From the NCBI GenBank assembly GCA_963971575.1, contig OZ020616.1, forward strand, positions 56,217,201 through 56,281,200: a DNA stretch of 64,000 nucleotides, in the 5' to 3' direction. This DNA comes from Liopterus haemorrhoidalis (lineage: Eukaryota > Arthropoda > Insecta > Coleoptera > Dytiscidae). A program made the position numbers and the translations under genes. The notes below the pieces were generated by a model. It was not told where the DNA came from and ran no database searches. It worked only from the letters and a program-made list of their open reading frames with translations. Numbering within the stretch: the stretch's first letter is position 1; the number at the start of each line of letters is the position of its first letter. Positions 52,849 to 63,404 of the stretch are shown piece after piece.

Positions 52849-53167
52849 CGGGACAAATACCATCGAGCAACCACCGTATTCACCAGATTTGGCCCCGTGT
52901 GACTTTTTTTTATTTCCTAAATTAAAACTGCCGCTACGTGGAACCCGTTTTGAGTCGATCGAGGCCATAAAATAAGATTCGTGGAATGAGCTGAAGGCTC
53001 TACCGAAAACCGCCTATATAAGGTGTTTCGAAAACTGGAAAAAACGCTGGAAATTTGTGTTGCATCAAATGGGGCCTACTTTGAAGGCGACAAATTAAAT
53101 TTTGATGATTAAGTGAAAATTGTGTGCTTTATTTAACAATTCCCGCTACTTTCCTGATAGAATGTGT

Positions 53168-53188
53168 ATGTTGGCGGTCGGTAAAAAT
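53168..53188 (-). repeat. HINE-B terminal scrap
   Basis: TATGTTGGCGGTCGGTAAAA is the minus-strand 5' end of HINE-B. The rest of the element is absent. It lies right after mariner M3. Confidence 0.6.
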
Positions 53189-53752
53189 ATGGTTTTGTTT
53201 TGAGCAAGAACTTTAAAAAATTTGCAAACTAGTATTATTAAAATGTATATTTCTATAACTCCTCCCTCCGTAGTTAAATGAGCAAACACTAAGTATAAAA
53301 CTATTGGGTTGTAAATGAGTCATATAGCTGATTGATACCCTGGTGGTATTACACATTTGGCTTAGTGTCGATTTGCATTAGAATACAGTGGAGTCTGTTC
53401 GAACCCCGAAACAGTGGGTGATTGCTATATTAAAATGTCCGTACTCGCCGTACTCGCCGTACTCGCCGTACTCGCCAACAGATTTCATTATATCAATATT
53501 AGCAATTTAATGGCGTTTCAGTAATTAATATTCGGGCCGGGTTAGGTCAGGGCAAACCTAATCATTTTATAAGTTAAATATGACACCACCTGCTAATGTT
53601 ATGAATTTTATTCAATTAAAAACATAACAAAAGACCTTATGTTACTCTTTTCGAAACATAAAACATATACATATTTAAAAGCTAATTTTAAAGTTCGTGT
53701 TTCTCCGAAATGGCTCATCGTAGAGGAATGGTTGGGACTTTGTGAAAAGATG
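53189..53752. other. Unassigned stretch with a 9-bp tandem repeat
   Basis: Four perfect units of GTACTCGCC at 53441-53476. Just before, TACAGTGGAGTCTGTTCGAA at 53394 resembles a pogo/Tigger-type terminus (TA + CAGTGGA), with no partner seen. No gene recognised. Confidence 0.45.
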
Positions 53753-53760
53753 TAGATGTG

Positions 53761-53960
53761 CAGTGGCGCACCCAGAAATTTTTGTTGGGGGGGGGGGTGG
53801 AAGACAAAATTATTTAAATTATGAAATATAAAGTGTCGACCTAAAGAAAAGGTCTTCATCTCTATTTTTAAAATTTTCTATGTGTGTGTTTTTATTTTTA
53901 TTTCCTTCCTTCTTAGGGGGGGGCCCGGGCCACCGGGCCCCCTCCCTGGGTGCGCCACTG
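53761..53960. mobile_element. hAT MITE with GGCGCACCCAG ends, copy 2
   Basis: Ends CAGTGGCGCACCCAGAAA and CCCTGGGTGCGCCACTG, flanked by a perfect TAGATGTG (53753-53760, 53961-53968). Closely related to 7830-8070, including 'gacaaaattatttaaatta' and 'ggtcttcatctctatttttaaaattttct'. This copy keeps one minisatellite unit where copy 1 has about two. Confidence 0.92.
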
Positions 53961-53993
53961 TAGATGTGCAACGTACGAACTAAATAAAGTAAG

Positions 53994-54700
53994 CAGTGGC
54001 GGCTGGTACATAAGAGCTGCAGATCTGCAGCTCCCTCAGATTAAATGAAATTAAACATTACAGACCTTTATGATTTTTTTCGCTCTCTCTCTCTCTCTTT
54101 CTCTCTTTCTTTAAATTGACTTAATTTTTATTTAATTATCATCACTACTGTTGCGTGTCGTGCGTGAAACAAATAGTTCGTGTATGAAACTTGATGTGCA
54201 TGGTTCTTTGACAGCACCAATTGCTTATTGGGCGGCGGTTGGCCTTGAGTGGTAGTAACAGCGGAATACAATAGACATACCTCTTCTCGGAGCTGCACAC
54301 GTTTGCAGTTAAAATATTCCAAAGTGGATGTTTGACTACAGACATTTTTTTATAATATTTCATTATTTTTTTAGTGTTGTGTGCATGCAGAAATAGTGTA
54401 ACTGAAATTCTTTTAATATTAAATTAATATTTCAATGTTTGCACAGATTTAAAAATTAAATACGTGTTCATAGCATCGTGTATTGCAAAGTAGGCATATT
54501 TTTAATATTTCATTGATAGGCCTTTGATTTTTTTAAAACTAATTGTAAATGTGGATAAAAAAAAAAAATCAAATAAAAAAAAATTAAAATCATTTGGAAA
54601 TAATTCCCAAAAAACATAAATGCTGAAAACTCTGTAACTACTGTGCCGAAAAAAACTGGTTTGCACCAACGTGTGCAGAAAATCTTTCTGCATACTGTTC
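53994..54700 (+). mobile_element. hAT element left part (CAGTGGCGGCTGGTA) with (TC)n
   Basis: CAGTGGCGGCTGGTACATAA is a known hAT terminus type. 'gagctgcagatctgcag', a TC-rich tract at 54081-54110, 'gcacacgtttgcag' and 'gtgtgcatgcag' follow, parallel to 44584-44990. The sequence after about 54420 diverges and contains A-runs. The right terminus was not found. Confidence 0.55.
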
Positions 54701-55419
54701 TGTGCAGGGCCAGGGACAGTGATTCACCTTAAAAGCACTATCTTAGGTTATTATTATTGATAACTTTTTATTTTTTTTTTAAACTACCTAACAATAAATT
54801 GAATTTTAAAGTGAATTGAAACATGGAAACAGTGCAAACAGAGCAAAAGTGCAAACTCAGGGCGTAGTATAAGCAGCTAAAAGTTACTTTTACCGTTTTT
54901 GCAATGTGTTTTTTTTTGCTGTAACGTAAATGATAAGTGATTGTTTGAGAAGCACTGGTTTTTAGCCGTGGCCATCGAAAAATACCTTTAAAGAGAAAAA
55001 AACATTATTTCTCAAATATCTCCACCACATCGTAGTCGTCCACTATACTACATTTTCCCCAAAAAATATACGATAAATAGGAAAAAATAAATAAAAACTT
55101 CAATATATAGGTTATGTCATCTGTCAGTGTCACATCCAATATCAGCGTTTAAGCGTGTGCTCAACCAGTAACCCAGTACGCTTGTTTTTGGTACCGATTG
55201 TCAGCGCTGATTTACCAGCTTTCTCTATGTTCGCGTTCTTACTCACTAAAAAACACCCTTCTGCAGAAAAAAAAAAAAAAAATTAATTGCAACTAAACAA
55301 ATTAAATTGCTCAAATAATAAAGAACCCTTGCGAATTAAAATTAAGACTTAATGCTAATAAATTCAAAGACACGCACAACTTGCATCTCTTATTTAACAA
55401 AAAATAATAATAGGGGATA
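54701..55419. other. Unassigned AT-rich stretch
   Basis: No gene or element end recognised. An A-run lies at 55265-55281. Confidence 0.4.
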
Positions 55420-55612
55420 GGCATGATTTTTTTAATCTTTTTTAATATATTCCTCTTGTTGCATATAAACATAAAAAACAGTTTTTAATTTTTTTTTTTT
55501 TTAATTTGAAGGCTTAAAAAAATCATAAATGTATGTAGCGCGCGAAAACGACGTGTGACGTCATACCCTTCTAACTGACACATGACACTATTAGTCTACC
55601 CAGCGTACATAG

Positions 55613-56170
55613 GGTGCGTTTTATTGGTAGCTGGTTGGAAGTACTAGAATTGATGCGCAAGAAAACGACAATTTTGATCGTGAAGTAAACATGGAATGAC
55701 ATTTGCTTGAAGGTTAAGTCATATGGTTATACTTAGAACAAATAACGAACATATTTCACCTAAATGGGTAATCTAAATGATAAATGCAGAATAAAAAAAC
55801 TTTATAATTGAAGCAAATATTCAAGAATGTTTTAGAACGAGTAATTGAATTGTACATACATTTTAAGTTTAGATTTATTAATACTATATTAAAATCATAT
55901 AGGTATATATTTATTTTAGGACACAAAATGAGAAAATACCTAAAAGTAAAAATTATTTTCAAGCAGTAATACCGAGATTCAATTCTAATATGTACATTTA
56001 AAAACCAAATGAAAACAACTGCATTCAAATATTACGATTCGTCCCCACCACCCTTATTCATACCAGTCGTTCGACCTCGAGTCATCGAATGAATAGAATG
56101 AGAATATAGTCGCAACAAAACGCGTATTCTGATTAAACCGAAACCAGAATTGGCACAACAAAACGCACCC
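55613..56170. mobile_element. TIR element GGTGCGTTTT with 5-bp CATAG duplication
   Basis: Inverse ends GGTGCGTTTTATTGG and CAACAAAACGCACC, CATAG on each side (55608-55612, 56171-56175). THAP copy 1 at about 15325-15345 reads 'gcgtacatagtctgttg' without the insertion, so the empty site is known exactly. No coding frame is recognised inside. A 5-bp duplication with this terminus does not fit hAT (8), Tc1/mariner (TA) or Harbinger (3) well, so the superfamily is open. Confidence 0.85.
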
Positions 56171-56314
56171 ATAGTCTGTTGTGAACTTATTTGTTTGTAT
56201 AACTTTTATAGGTTATGTAAAGTTAGAGTGATTTTCATTAAAATAAAGTTTAATTTTATAAAAACAATTTATACATGTTTACCGAATTAAATTTTATATT
56301 AAAATATATAAAAT

Positions 56315-56522
56315 ATGGAAGATCCAGGCCCCAGTACTTCGAAACATAGTCGAAAATATTGTTTAGTACCAATGTGCACAAATAGTAATCAAATAATCAA
56401 TAGCCCAAAAAAATAATTTATATCATTACCTGATGACGAAAAACAACAGAAAAGCTATGAGGCGAAATAAAACCGATATTTCAGAAAAAAGTAAACTTTA
56501 TGTTTGTGAAGACCATTTTAAT
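56315..56522 (+). pseudogene. THAP zinc-finger exon in copy 2, same lesions as copy 1
   Basis: MEDPGPSTSKHSRKYC, then CLVPMCTNS, ISLPDDEKQQK, and in the shifted frame RRNKTDISEKSK and LYVCEDHFN, followed by the donor-like GTGAGT at 56523. It has the stop before 'FISLP' and the change at 'aaagctatgagg' in common with 15477-15678. A small 'aatcaataatcaatag' expansion after 'CTNS' is private to this copy. Confidence 0.65.
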
Positions 56523-56854
56523 GTGAGTACATATATTTTATAAATTATTTTAATAATAAATGCGTGAAAAATTGTTTAAAGACAAATACAAAACTCTCAA
56601 ACAATACAATATAAACACTAAACATTATGGTTTGTCTGTATCTGTGACGTCAAACCCTTACAGTCTCAGTCGTATCTACTCGGCAACATTCGCGACGTGG
56701 TCGGCTTATTTCAAATTTACAATATTTTAATTAAAAAATTTGGCTATAATATTAATTAAAATGTGATTTTTGTTGTGTTAGGTGACATAACTAACATTAA
56801 AATATCAAAAAAATGTAGTTTTAAGGAAATATAAATTTTATGCGTATCCCCTAT

Positions 56855-57470
56855 TGTTATTTCTTAATTTTTTGGAAAATAGTCAAATCAAACATTAATT
56901 TTGTGAGTTGTGGATCGACAACCTGTAACTAGGATGATCTAATTTCGTTTACTTGCATCCAAAGATTTCTTTCCTCATCTTGAACTTTTTTTAGTAATTT
57001 CTATCGAATATTTTTTCCAATTTCGTCGATCGGTCGTAAATAGTAATCTAGTATCGACAGACGCTCGGCAATATGTTTGGAAGTGAAAGCTGTTGTCCAA
57101 TATAAATGCTGATGATCAGACAGACATTAGCGTTATTTAGAGTCACGTATATCGGTGGCCATCAGTCTCAATCAACGTTGACAGATGCTCTGATTCAACG
57201 TCGGTTAGCGTCGCTACACGTCGAACAAAACCGATTGCAACCCTTTGTTTACTGTCATTTATAACACAATATTCCTTCCTAATGGGATCAATTCAAAAAA
57301 TTGTTAACAAAGATTTTTAACCAAAAATAACAACATTTGTTTCAAAAATTTGACTGTCCAAAATAAATATAACAATTTTTTTTTGGTCAGTTTTTTACTT
57401 TTTGGTTTATTTTAGGTTTGTTTTGTCTAAAATTAGGCCAAATTAGTTAACGTTTAAACAAAATGTTTCA
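56855..57470. other. Unassigned stretch
   Basis: No gene recognised. 57125-57245 has recurring 'caacgt / acgtcg' motifs ('tcaacgttgacagatgc', 'tcaacgtcggttagcgtcgc') of unknown meaning. Confidence 0.35.
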
Positions 57471-57815
57471 AGTGTCATATTTTAGGATTTCGTAGGAAAT
57501 AGTAAGTGAAATATGCCAATAGAAGACCAAAATGCAGATTTATTCTCTAAAAAACTGCGGATAAAATAACATATAGGAATGTCTTGGGTTTCGTAGGCAT
57601 AAACAAGAAACTCTAGACAATCTTATATGCTTTGACCTATATGAACAATATTTTGCAGATTTATTCTCTAAGAAACTAAAGTTATTCTAAAGAAACTAAA
57701 CTTTATTCTTTAAAAAAAAATAGTGAACATATAAACGAAATGATTTCAAGTGTCATATTTCAGGATTTCGTAGAAAATAGTAAGTGAAATATGTCAATAG
57801 AAGACCAAAATGCAG
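57471..57815. repeat. Direct repeat pair of about 65 bp
   Basis: 'caagtgtcatattttaggatttcgtaggaaatagtaagtgaaatatgccaatagaagaccaaaatgcag' at 57466-57534 recurs at 57745-57813 with a few changes. 'aggatttcgtag...agtaagtg' is like the HINE 3' subterminal phrase 'agggttttgtag...taagtg', so these may be ends of a distant HINE family. 57585-57615 ('tcttgggtttcgtaggcataaacaagaaactc') looks like the matching 5' end. Confidence 0.5.
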
Positions 57816-57835
57816 GTTGTCTACACCAGTGTTTC

Positions 57836-58200
57836 TCAACCGCCAGTCCACAGAGAGGGGAGAATTTTGGTCTAGGCAGACTAGACAACTGCCTAGAGCC
57901 CTTATTTTTTGGGGCCAGTAAAACGGTTTTATTATATATTTATTCCATTATTTTATGATTTTTTTAACTAGTAGGACTCGCAATGAGAAACTTGCCTAGA
58001 AACTTACAGCTAGTACATAAAATTATAATTTTTTAATTAGTAACTAAAAAATATTTACTTTTTAATGTAACTTGCACAATAATTTACACTTGTAAAATAA
58101 TATTTTTACCGGTTCGTGTAAGAAATCGTATATTTTACCGTTTCGCGTAAAAAAAATTGTCTTTTTGCTGGATCGTGGTAATATTTGAAGTGAGAATCAC
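57836..58200. mobile_element. hAT-like MITE (CAGTGTTTCTCAACC)
   Basis: Left end CAGTGTTTCTCAACCGCC and right end GAAGTGAGAATCACTG are imperfect inverse repeats of a widespread hAT type. The flanks (GTCTACAC / ATCTAGGC) are only partly alike, so the duplication is eroded or the ends are misplaced. 'ggtctaggcagactagacaactgcctag' near the left end is strongly palindromic. Confidence 0.5.
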
Positions 58201-58649
58201 TGATCTAGGCAGAGCCGACTGCAAATTTTGAGGAGCCCTGTACAATTGAATATTATCTTGTACTTTATTAATCGTTTTGTATTGTGTATGGAACAAGCGT
58301 TAGGCCCCAGCAACTGCAGAGCCCTGGATGATTTCCCCGGTTGCTCATGTAAATGTTAAAATATTTTTTTAATTGTTTTTTTTTTGACAATCTTTATTCT
58401 TTATTTAAAAAAATGAAATAAGTAATTTTGTATTTGCAATATAAAAAAATTTAATGTTTCGATTAATTCGAAAAAAAATCGAAAAAAATATCTGATCAAA
58501 AATTTCGAGCGTAGTATTTTGGTTCTTATTAATATGCATTACTCTGAATTTTTTCAGATATTAAAAACAGCCCCTTTGGGAGATAAGGTGAAGAACAAAA
58601 GATTTTTACCACAATTTTGGCGAAATCCGGTCAATTTTTTTTTTTATTT

Positions 58650-58781
58650 ACCGACCGAAATGGCGTAGTGGTACCACAGGTGCACTGCGTTTCTAAGGTC
58701 TCGGGTTCGAATGCCTTTCAGGCATTGAATTTTCAAAAATAAAAATTGTCCTGGCTAATTAGCAAAGGCCAATAAAAAAAA
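58650..58781 (+). mobile_element. tRNA-derived SINE, copy 2
   Basis: 'accgaccgaaatggcgtag', A-box-like GGCGTAGTGGTACCACAGG, B box GGGTTCGAATGCC, 'caggcattgaattttc', 'ctggctaattagcaaaggcc' and an A-rich tail. Matches copy 1 at 3198-3353 along its length. Inserted in a HINE-D copy. Confidence 0.75.
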
Positions 58782-59437
58782 ACTTCTATTTAATAGTCTA
58801 CATCAGGCATACACCCAGCTCATGAGCTTAACCCCCCCCCCCCAAATTAAAAACACGTTTTTAAGGAACACTTTTTTTTGTACATAAACTTGAATTCTCC
58901 CAAATTTTGGCTTCAGAGCCCTCTAAGAAAATACTTTTTTTTATGATACCCCACATTATATTAAAAAAATAATAATACAAAAAAAATAAATTTGGAGCGC
59001 ATTATATCATTTCATATCAATTTGCATTGCTCTAAATTTTTTCAGATTTTTAAAACAACCCTTCAAGGAGACTTGGTGGAGGACAAGAGCTTCTTGATAC
59101 ATTTTTGACGAATATGAGTAAAAAATTTTTTTTTTAAAAATAATATTTTGTTCTTTAATCCACATTCAAAAGCCTTTGTTTGATACCTACTTAAAGTTTT
59201 AAAAAATACAGTATTTTTCAGTAAATACATATTTGTTTGTCGATGCTTTTTTCTCAGAAGTCTCATAATTTTTTTCATATTCGAAGTAAGAAACTACATG
59301 TTCAGCCGTTTGATCACAATACGTACAAATAGACAGACAGACACAAGAGTGAAGATTAAGTTGGTTGGTTAAAGTTTCTGGCGCACAGCTTCTTTAGCTA
59401 ATAGCGCCTGTCATAACCCATTAAGTTATCTAGAAGT

Positions 59438-59690
59438 CTTGAATTAGATGGTTACGTCCGTAAAATATAATAAGATGAGGAAGTAATAGGATTCGGACTG
59501 GTCAGAAATTAAAATTAAAACAATATTTTAACTTCGCTAACGTTTCGATTTAATATGAAATCGTCATCAGAGCTAGAATGAAAATATAGCTATAATTTAA
59601 GATGATACAATTTGTACAAATTGTAGCGAAGTTAAAGTATTGTTTAATTTTAATTTCTGACCAGTCCGAATCCCATTACTTCCTCATCTT
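59438..59690 (-). mobile_element. Palindromic insert with hammerhead-like core, 13-bp direct flanks
   Basis: GTTATCTAGAAGT lies on both sides (59425-59437, 59691-59703), a likely target duplication. Arms of about 66 bp (59472-59541; 59624-59689) are near-perfect inverse repeats (AAGATGAGGAAGTAATAGG ... CCATTACTTCCTCATCTT). The hinge contains the ribozyme-like motif listed separately. Such terminal sequences with CTGATGA...GAAAC are known from Penelope-like elements and related retroelements; a Penelope-like C-terminus occurs at 31530-31960. The assignment is inference. Confidence 0.55.
59530..59633 (-). ncRNA. Hammerhead-ribozyme-like core
   Basis: On minus: CTGATGA (59570-59564), a hairpin with GATTT / AAATC stem and CATATT loop, then GAAAC (59546-59542), followed by GTTAGCGAAGTT. 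AACTTCGCTA upstream (59633-59624) pairs perfectly with TAGCGAAGTT downstream, as a stem III would. The order is that of a type III hammerhead (stem III, cleavage site, stem I, CUGAUGA, stem II, GAAA, stem III). One extra base lies between CUGAUGA and stem II, and I see no good stem I or cleavage triplet, so it is probably degenerate. Confidence 0.4.
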
Positions 59691-59741
59691 GTTATCTAGA
59701 AGTATAAGGGTTTCTTGGTTATACTTACGCAACAATAATTC

Positions 59742-59866
59742 AGTGGTTCTCAACCTTTTTTAGATGACGGCACCCTTATACAAAATATGAAAAATTCGAA
59801 ACACTTTTCTCCGCAAAATATCCGTATTAATTCTAAGTTTGCGGCTCCCTGGTTGAAAACCACGGC
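59742..59866. mobile_element. Short hAT-like MITE (CAGTGGTTCTCAACC)
   Basis: Left end CAGTGGTTCTCAACCTTTTT is a common hAT terminus; the right end 'ccctggttgaaaaccacgg' is its imperfect inverse. About 125 bp, with 'gcggctccctgg' near the right. No clear target duplication. Confidence 0.5.
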
Positions 59867-62269
59867 CCTAAAAAATACTTACTTTACTGCTGAAATAAGG
59901 TTACAAAAAATAATTTAAGAATAAATATTCAATTATAATTTTATTGTTTTATTTGACTAGAGGACTGAAAATGACATTTTACAAAGGATATGCATAGAGT
60001 ATAATATTTTAATAATTAATAACTATACAGTAAGTTACGCAAAATTTATACTACAAATAATTTACAATTCATTCTCATCTCATACAGTTGGTAACATTGC
60101 ACGTTTAAGCCTTTTGTACTATTAGGTTGGTAAACCTGAACAAACCCCAAAAGAACAATGGTGTAAGTCACGTATAATGAAACAATAAAAAAAAAACTGT
60201 GCAAAAAAAATTAGAACCATTTTAAAATATTTGACTTACACCATTAAGCCTTTGTGTTTTTTTTTTTGACTGACATATTTACAGTTAAATTAATGTATAC
60301 AATACAATGTATCACATTTGGTATATTCGCCTAAAAGCGAATCTTTTTTTTAATACTAAAAAATTAAAAAACTCGTTTTTCACATGTTAAAAAAATCATC
60401 GGTCACAAAAGTGTTAACAATACGTTTAGTCCAAAGAGCTTACAAGTTTCTTATACAAAACTAACTATCTGAAATAAATCATAAATAAATTTAATAATTT
60501 ATTGATGAAAAAATTGATCAATTTATTTTAAAAATAAAATAAATTTTATTTTTCATCAATTTTTTAGGGAATTCTAGGTATATTTTTATCTGTTTAGTTG
60601 TAGCATAAACAAGAAATGTATAGGTTATGTGTTTCGTTTTCAAATGTGACAGAACCGCAAACGTTCTAATTCACTATCATCTAGGTTATTTCTTTTGTTT
60701 TTGTTCACAGCATTTAAAGATTTTTTCAATATTTTGATAAATATGTCAACATGTTTTACAGTTGGTAACGTAAAAGTTTAAAAAAAAAAATTATAAATAA
60801 ATTAATGAGTGTAAAGAAATCCTTTTATTTTCAAGGTTATCAATAAATTGTTCAATTAATTAACAAAGAAAGATCAATTTATTAATCATTAAATTGAACT
60901 GTGTAAAAGCAACTTTAGTTGAAAAATATACTTGATGATGGATTTCCACTTGGTACACGTGTACTTTACAAAAATTAAATCATTTTTACCCGCAGCACTT
61001 ACATTGAGAACCACGGCATATTCTATAAGGCGGCAAAAATAGATTACAAAGAGCAATAACTATGAGTTTTCACAATAAAACAAAATATCTACAAACATAT
61101 TAGTAGAATGGAGCTACAATTTGCCGTGTCGTACGGAAAACTCGTTGAATTGTTTACAAGATGTCGTCTATAATTCAATTTGTTTATGACAGTTCTTTTC
61201 ACAATTAAAAATATCCTATTAAATAGATAAGATTCGAAACTATAAACAATCATGTCGAAAATAATGTTGACGTATTATTTGAATATTTCTACACAAAACA
61301 ATAAATATAAAAGTTATTTGAAACCCATAAATATATTGTTGTCTGATATCTATTATTAAGTTATTGAGCAATAAAATTTTTACAATTTTATCTACTAAAA
61401 TATCCTGTAAAATAAATAAAAATTTGGTGTATATTTTGAGGTGTAGATGGTTACTAATTTTATTTCAGATTGTTAGTTTTGTATAAGAAACTATACAGCT
61501 ATGCGCCCCTTAAATGTAAAAAACGAAGTCTTTGGTAACTAAAAACCGAATTTTAAAACTATTTAAAAAATAAATATTTTATAATTTGGTTTAAATAATA
61601 CTAAATAATGGGAGACTCCTTCAAAACTAAATACATAAGTGCAAAATTATATACACATACATATTGAATTAATGTACTTGGCCGCAGCTACCACTAGGTA
61701 GTTTTTCATTTGTATGCAGTTTTGATGGATTCCCAAATTGAACTAAAATTTGAACTAAAATTTTAATATCATTATCCATCAGTACATTCTTTGGCTTTTA
61801 ATAATTTACCTATTTCTGATAATTATCCACACAATTTAAAGGAACAGGTACGAAAAAGGACATTGATAATCCATATTTACAATAAAAAAAAAAGTAATCC
61901 GGTCACCACTAGTACTAGTATTGTCTATTAATTCTAACGAATCTCTATCAGGAAGGAGAGAATTTAATTGGCAATAATAAAAAAATATTTCAAATTTGTT
62001 AACCAAAATTATAAAGACAGAAACTCGGAAATCGTTTATACCTAACAAACTTGAACAAAATAAAAGATTTTTTGATCGAATTATCTGGGAAATGGTGTGG
62101 AAAAAAATATTTTTGATACATTGTAGATAACATGTTCAAAAATTAATTTTTGCTTGTATATCCACACATCGAGAACTTTACGAAAGTTTTCAAAGTACAT
62201 TTAGTACGGCACTCAAAATTAAAATATATTGTATATATAAATTAGCGGAACCGGCAAGAAATACATTAC
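59867..62269. other. Long AT-rich stretch without recognised genes
   Basis: About 2.4 kb with no domain, element end or RNA gene recognised. Small inverted repeats occur: ATGGTGTAAGTCA (60170-60182) against TGACTTACACCAT (60232-60244), and AAATAAAATAAATTTTATTT-type palindromes around 60525-60560. Minus frame 61836-62048 has no recognisable motif. Confidence 0.5.
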
Positions 62270-62620
62270 TTTGGAGTACAAAATTTTTTTTACAGAAATT
62301 TTTATTATGTATAATTATAAAATATAATTTTCATCATTATTTTTTACAGCTTCCTAACGTTTTACTAATTTTTTGATAACCTCTCTATAGAAATTTTCTG
62401 GTTTTGACTAAAAATAACTGATCTGGTGATTTTCTACATCGGTGAAATTTTGAATTTTTGTATGTATAAGTGTGTGTTCCATAGATCTAAATAGGTGAAA
62501 ATCGGAAGGCCCGAGATCGGATGAATATGGTGAATGTGGAATATTTTCCCAGTTAAAGTTCTGAATTTTTTGCTGAGTGAGGACGTGCATTGTAGTCATG
62601 AAAAATTATCCTTTTTGGTT
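62270..62620 (-). pseudogene. Mariner M4' transposase C-terminal fragment
   Basis: The minus strand from about 62605 reads 'MHVLTQQKIQNFNWENIPHS', 'PYSSDLGPSDFHLF' (third Asp region), 'RSMEHTLIHTKIQNFTDVEN' and, after a stop, 'SKPENFYREVIKKLVKR'. These are the C-terminal motifs of a mariner transposase. The same end occurs on plus at 63232-63345 ('SKPENFYRKF'). Confidence 0.65.
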
Positions 62621-62791
62621 AAATAAATTTGAAAGCTTTTCCTTTAGTTTCTGATTTAGTCTCTCTAATTTTTTAAACTAAATCAGAATTTAAATAAAAA
62701 ACGTTAAATTATTTCATATCCAGTGTATCCACCCGAAATCGCGTCTACCAATTTTTTCCTGTTTAAGTCTATGAAACATACAATAAGAGAT

Positions 62792-63220
62792 AAAAAAAAT
62801 CAGCTGTGGCCACCACAGCACCGACCGCCATCATAAAGTACTTGTATAAAATACATTCTTAAAAAATTATGTTAAATAATTTTTTTCGAAATATTTTTCT
62901 GTTGCTAAATATTCGCAAAAATCTTAAAATCGACACGAGTAAACTCCCATTTATAATCCCCCGATTTTTACCAAAAGTTGATCAACTCGTGCTATTGATG
63001 GCAGAAGCTTAAATATGAAGTTTCATAAAAATCCTTTTGGCCGAATTTGCTCTGCACGTGTCCACAGACAGACAGACGAACAGACCGACAGACATCATGC
63101 TAAAAATAGTCAAAACGTTATGTAGGGACCTCAATTCATGGAGATCCATCGAAATCTCGATATGTCAATATCAGTATAATCACAATACCTCCCTTATATA
63201 TGTTGAAGGTCGGTAAAAAT
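62792..63220 (-). mobile_element. HINE-B copy 4
   Basis: Minus copy with both ends: AAAATCAGCTGTGGCCACCA (3' hairpin) at the left and ATATGTTGAAGGTCGGTAAA at the right. Microsatellite 63066-63092. An internal deletion follows 'aaaatacattct' (about 62860). It abuts the mariner C-terminal sequence beginning at about 63225. Confidence 0.8.
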
Positions 63221-63231
63221 CGAAATATCAC

Positions 63232-63345
63232 CGATGTTGAAAATTACCTGATCAATTATTTTAAGTCAAAACCAGAAAATTTCTATAGAAAATTTAGTTC
63301 AACGTTGGTAAACCGTAATAAATAATAATGGAAATTATATTTTGT
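63232..63345 (+). pseudogene. Mariner M4-type C-terminal end
   Basis: Reads 'VENYLINYFKSKPENFYRKF', then 'STLVNR'. Same sequence type as 62340-62440 on minus, so two inverted copies of this mariner end flank HINE-B copy 4. Confidence 0.55.
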
Positions 63346-63404
63346 AATTTAATTTGTAAAAATTTGTAAAAAAAAAAAAATTACAACTTTCGATATGGAT
63401 TAAC

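Larger units (their letters stand above)
51190..53150 (+). pseudogene. Mariner M3 (irritans/Mos1-like) transposase, split by HINE-A A7
   Basis: Frames read 'MRRVAARLVPTELNLRPK', 'MLDRVNFDPTFMERIITGDE' and 'TWVYEFD' (first Asp), then after a shift 'KVKVMLIVFF' and 'HHEFVPTEHTVNKEYYLAVL', 'LWKNNSWILHDDNAPSYRAE' (second Asp) and 'VTEFNAKKS'. HINE-A A7 follows. At about 52852 it resumes with 'TNTIEQPPYSPDLAPCDFFL' (third Asp) and 'KLKLPLRGTRFESIEAI', then 'CFENWKKRW' and 'YFEGDKLNFDD'-like codons. All three DD34D positions are recognisable but separated by frameshifts and the insertion. N-terminus lost at the HINE-A A6 junction. Confidence 0.75.
55420..56854 (+). mobile_element. THAP-domain DNA transposon, copy 2, with nested TIR element
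   Basis: Ends ATAGGGGATAGGCATGA and TATGCGTATCCCCTAT as in copy 1 (15133-16010). Apart from scattered substitutions and the 558-bp insertion at 55613-56170, the copies align over the whole length. It carries the same defective THAP exon (56315-56522) followed by GTGAGT. Confidence 0.8.
58380..59737 (-). mobile_element. Divergent HINE-A relative (HINE-D), with nested SINE and palindromic insert
   Basis: Minus-strand phrases in HINE-A order: 'tctgatcaaaaatttcgag', 'gcattactctgaattttttcagat', 'ccacaattttggcgaaatccggtc' (SINE insertion), then again 'gctctaaattttttcagattttt', 'ggaggacaagag', 'ttgttctttaatccacattc', 'cagccgtttgatcacaatacgtac' with 'agacagacagacac' (59331-59342), and the 5' end 'aagtataagggtttcttggttatacttacgcaac' after another insertion. 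About half the sequence differs from HINE-A, so this is an older or sister family. Confidence 0.5.

Noticed and set aside
59870..62269. Hidden gene in the long AT-rich stretch
   Set aside because: Only short frames without motifs; no splice-consistent exon series could be supported by eye.
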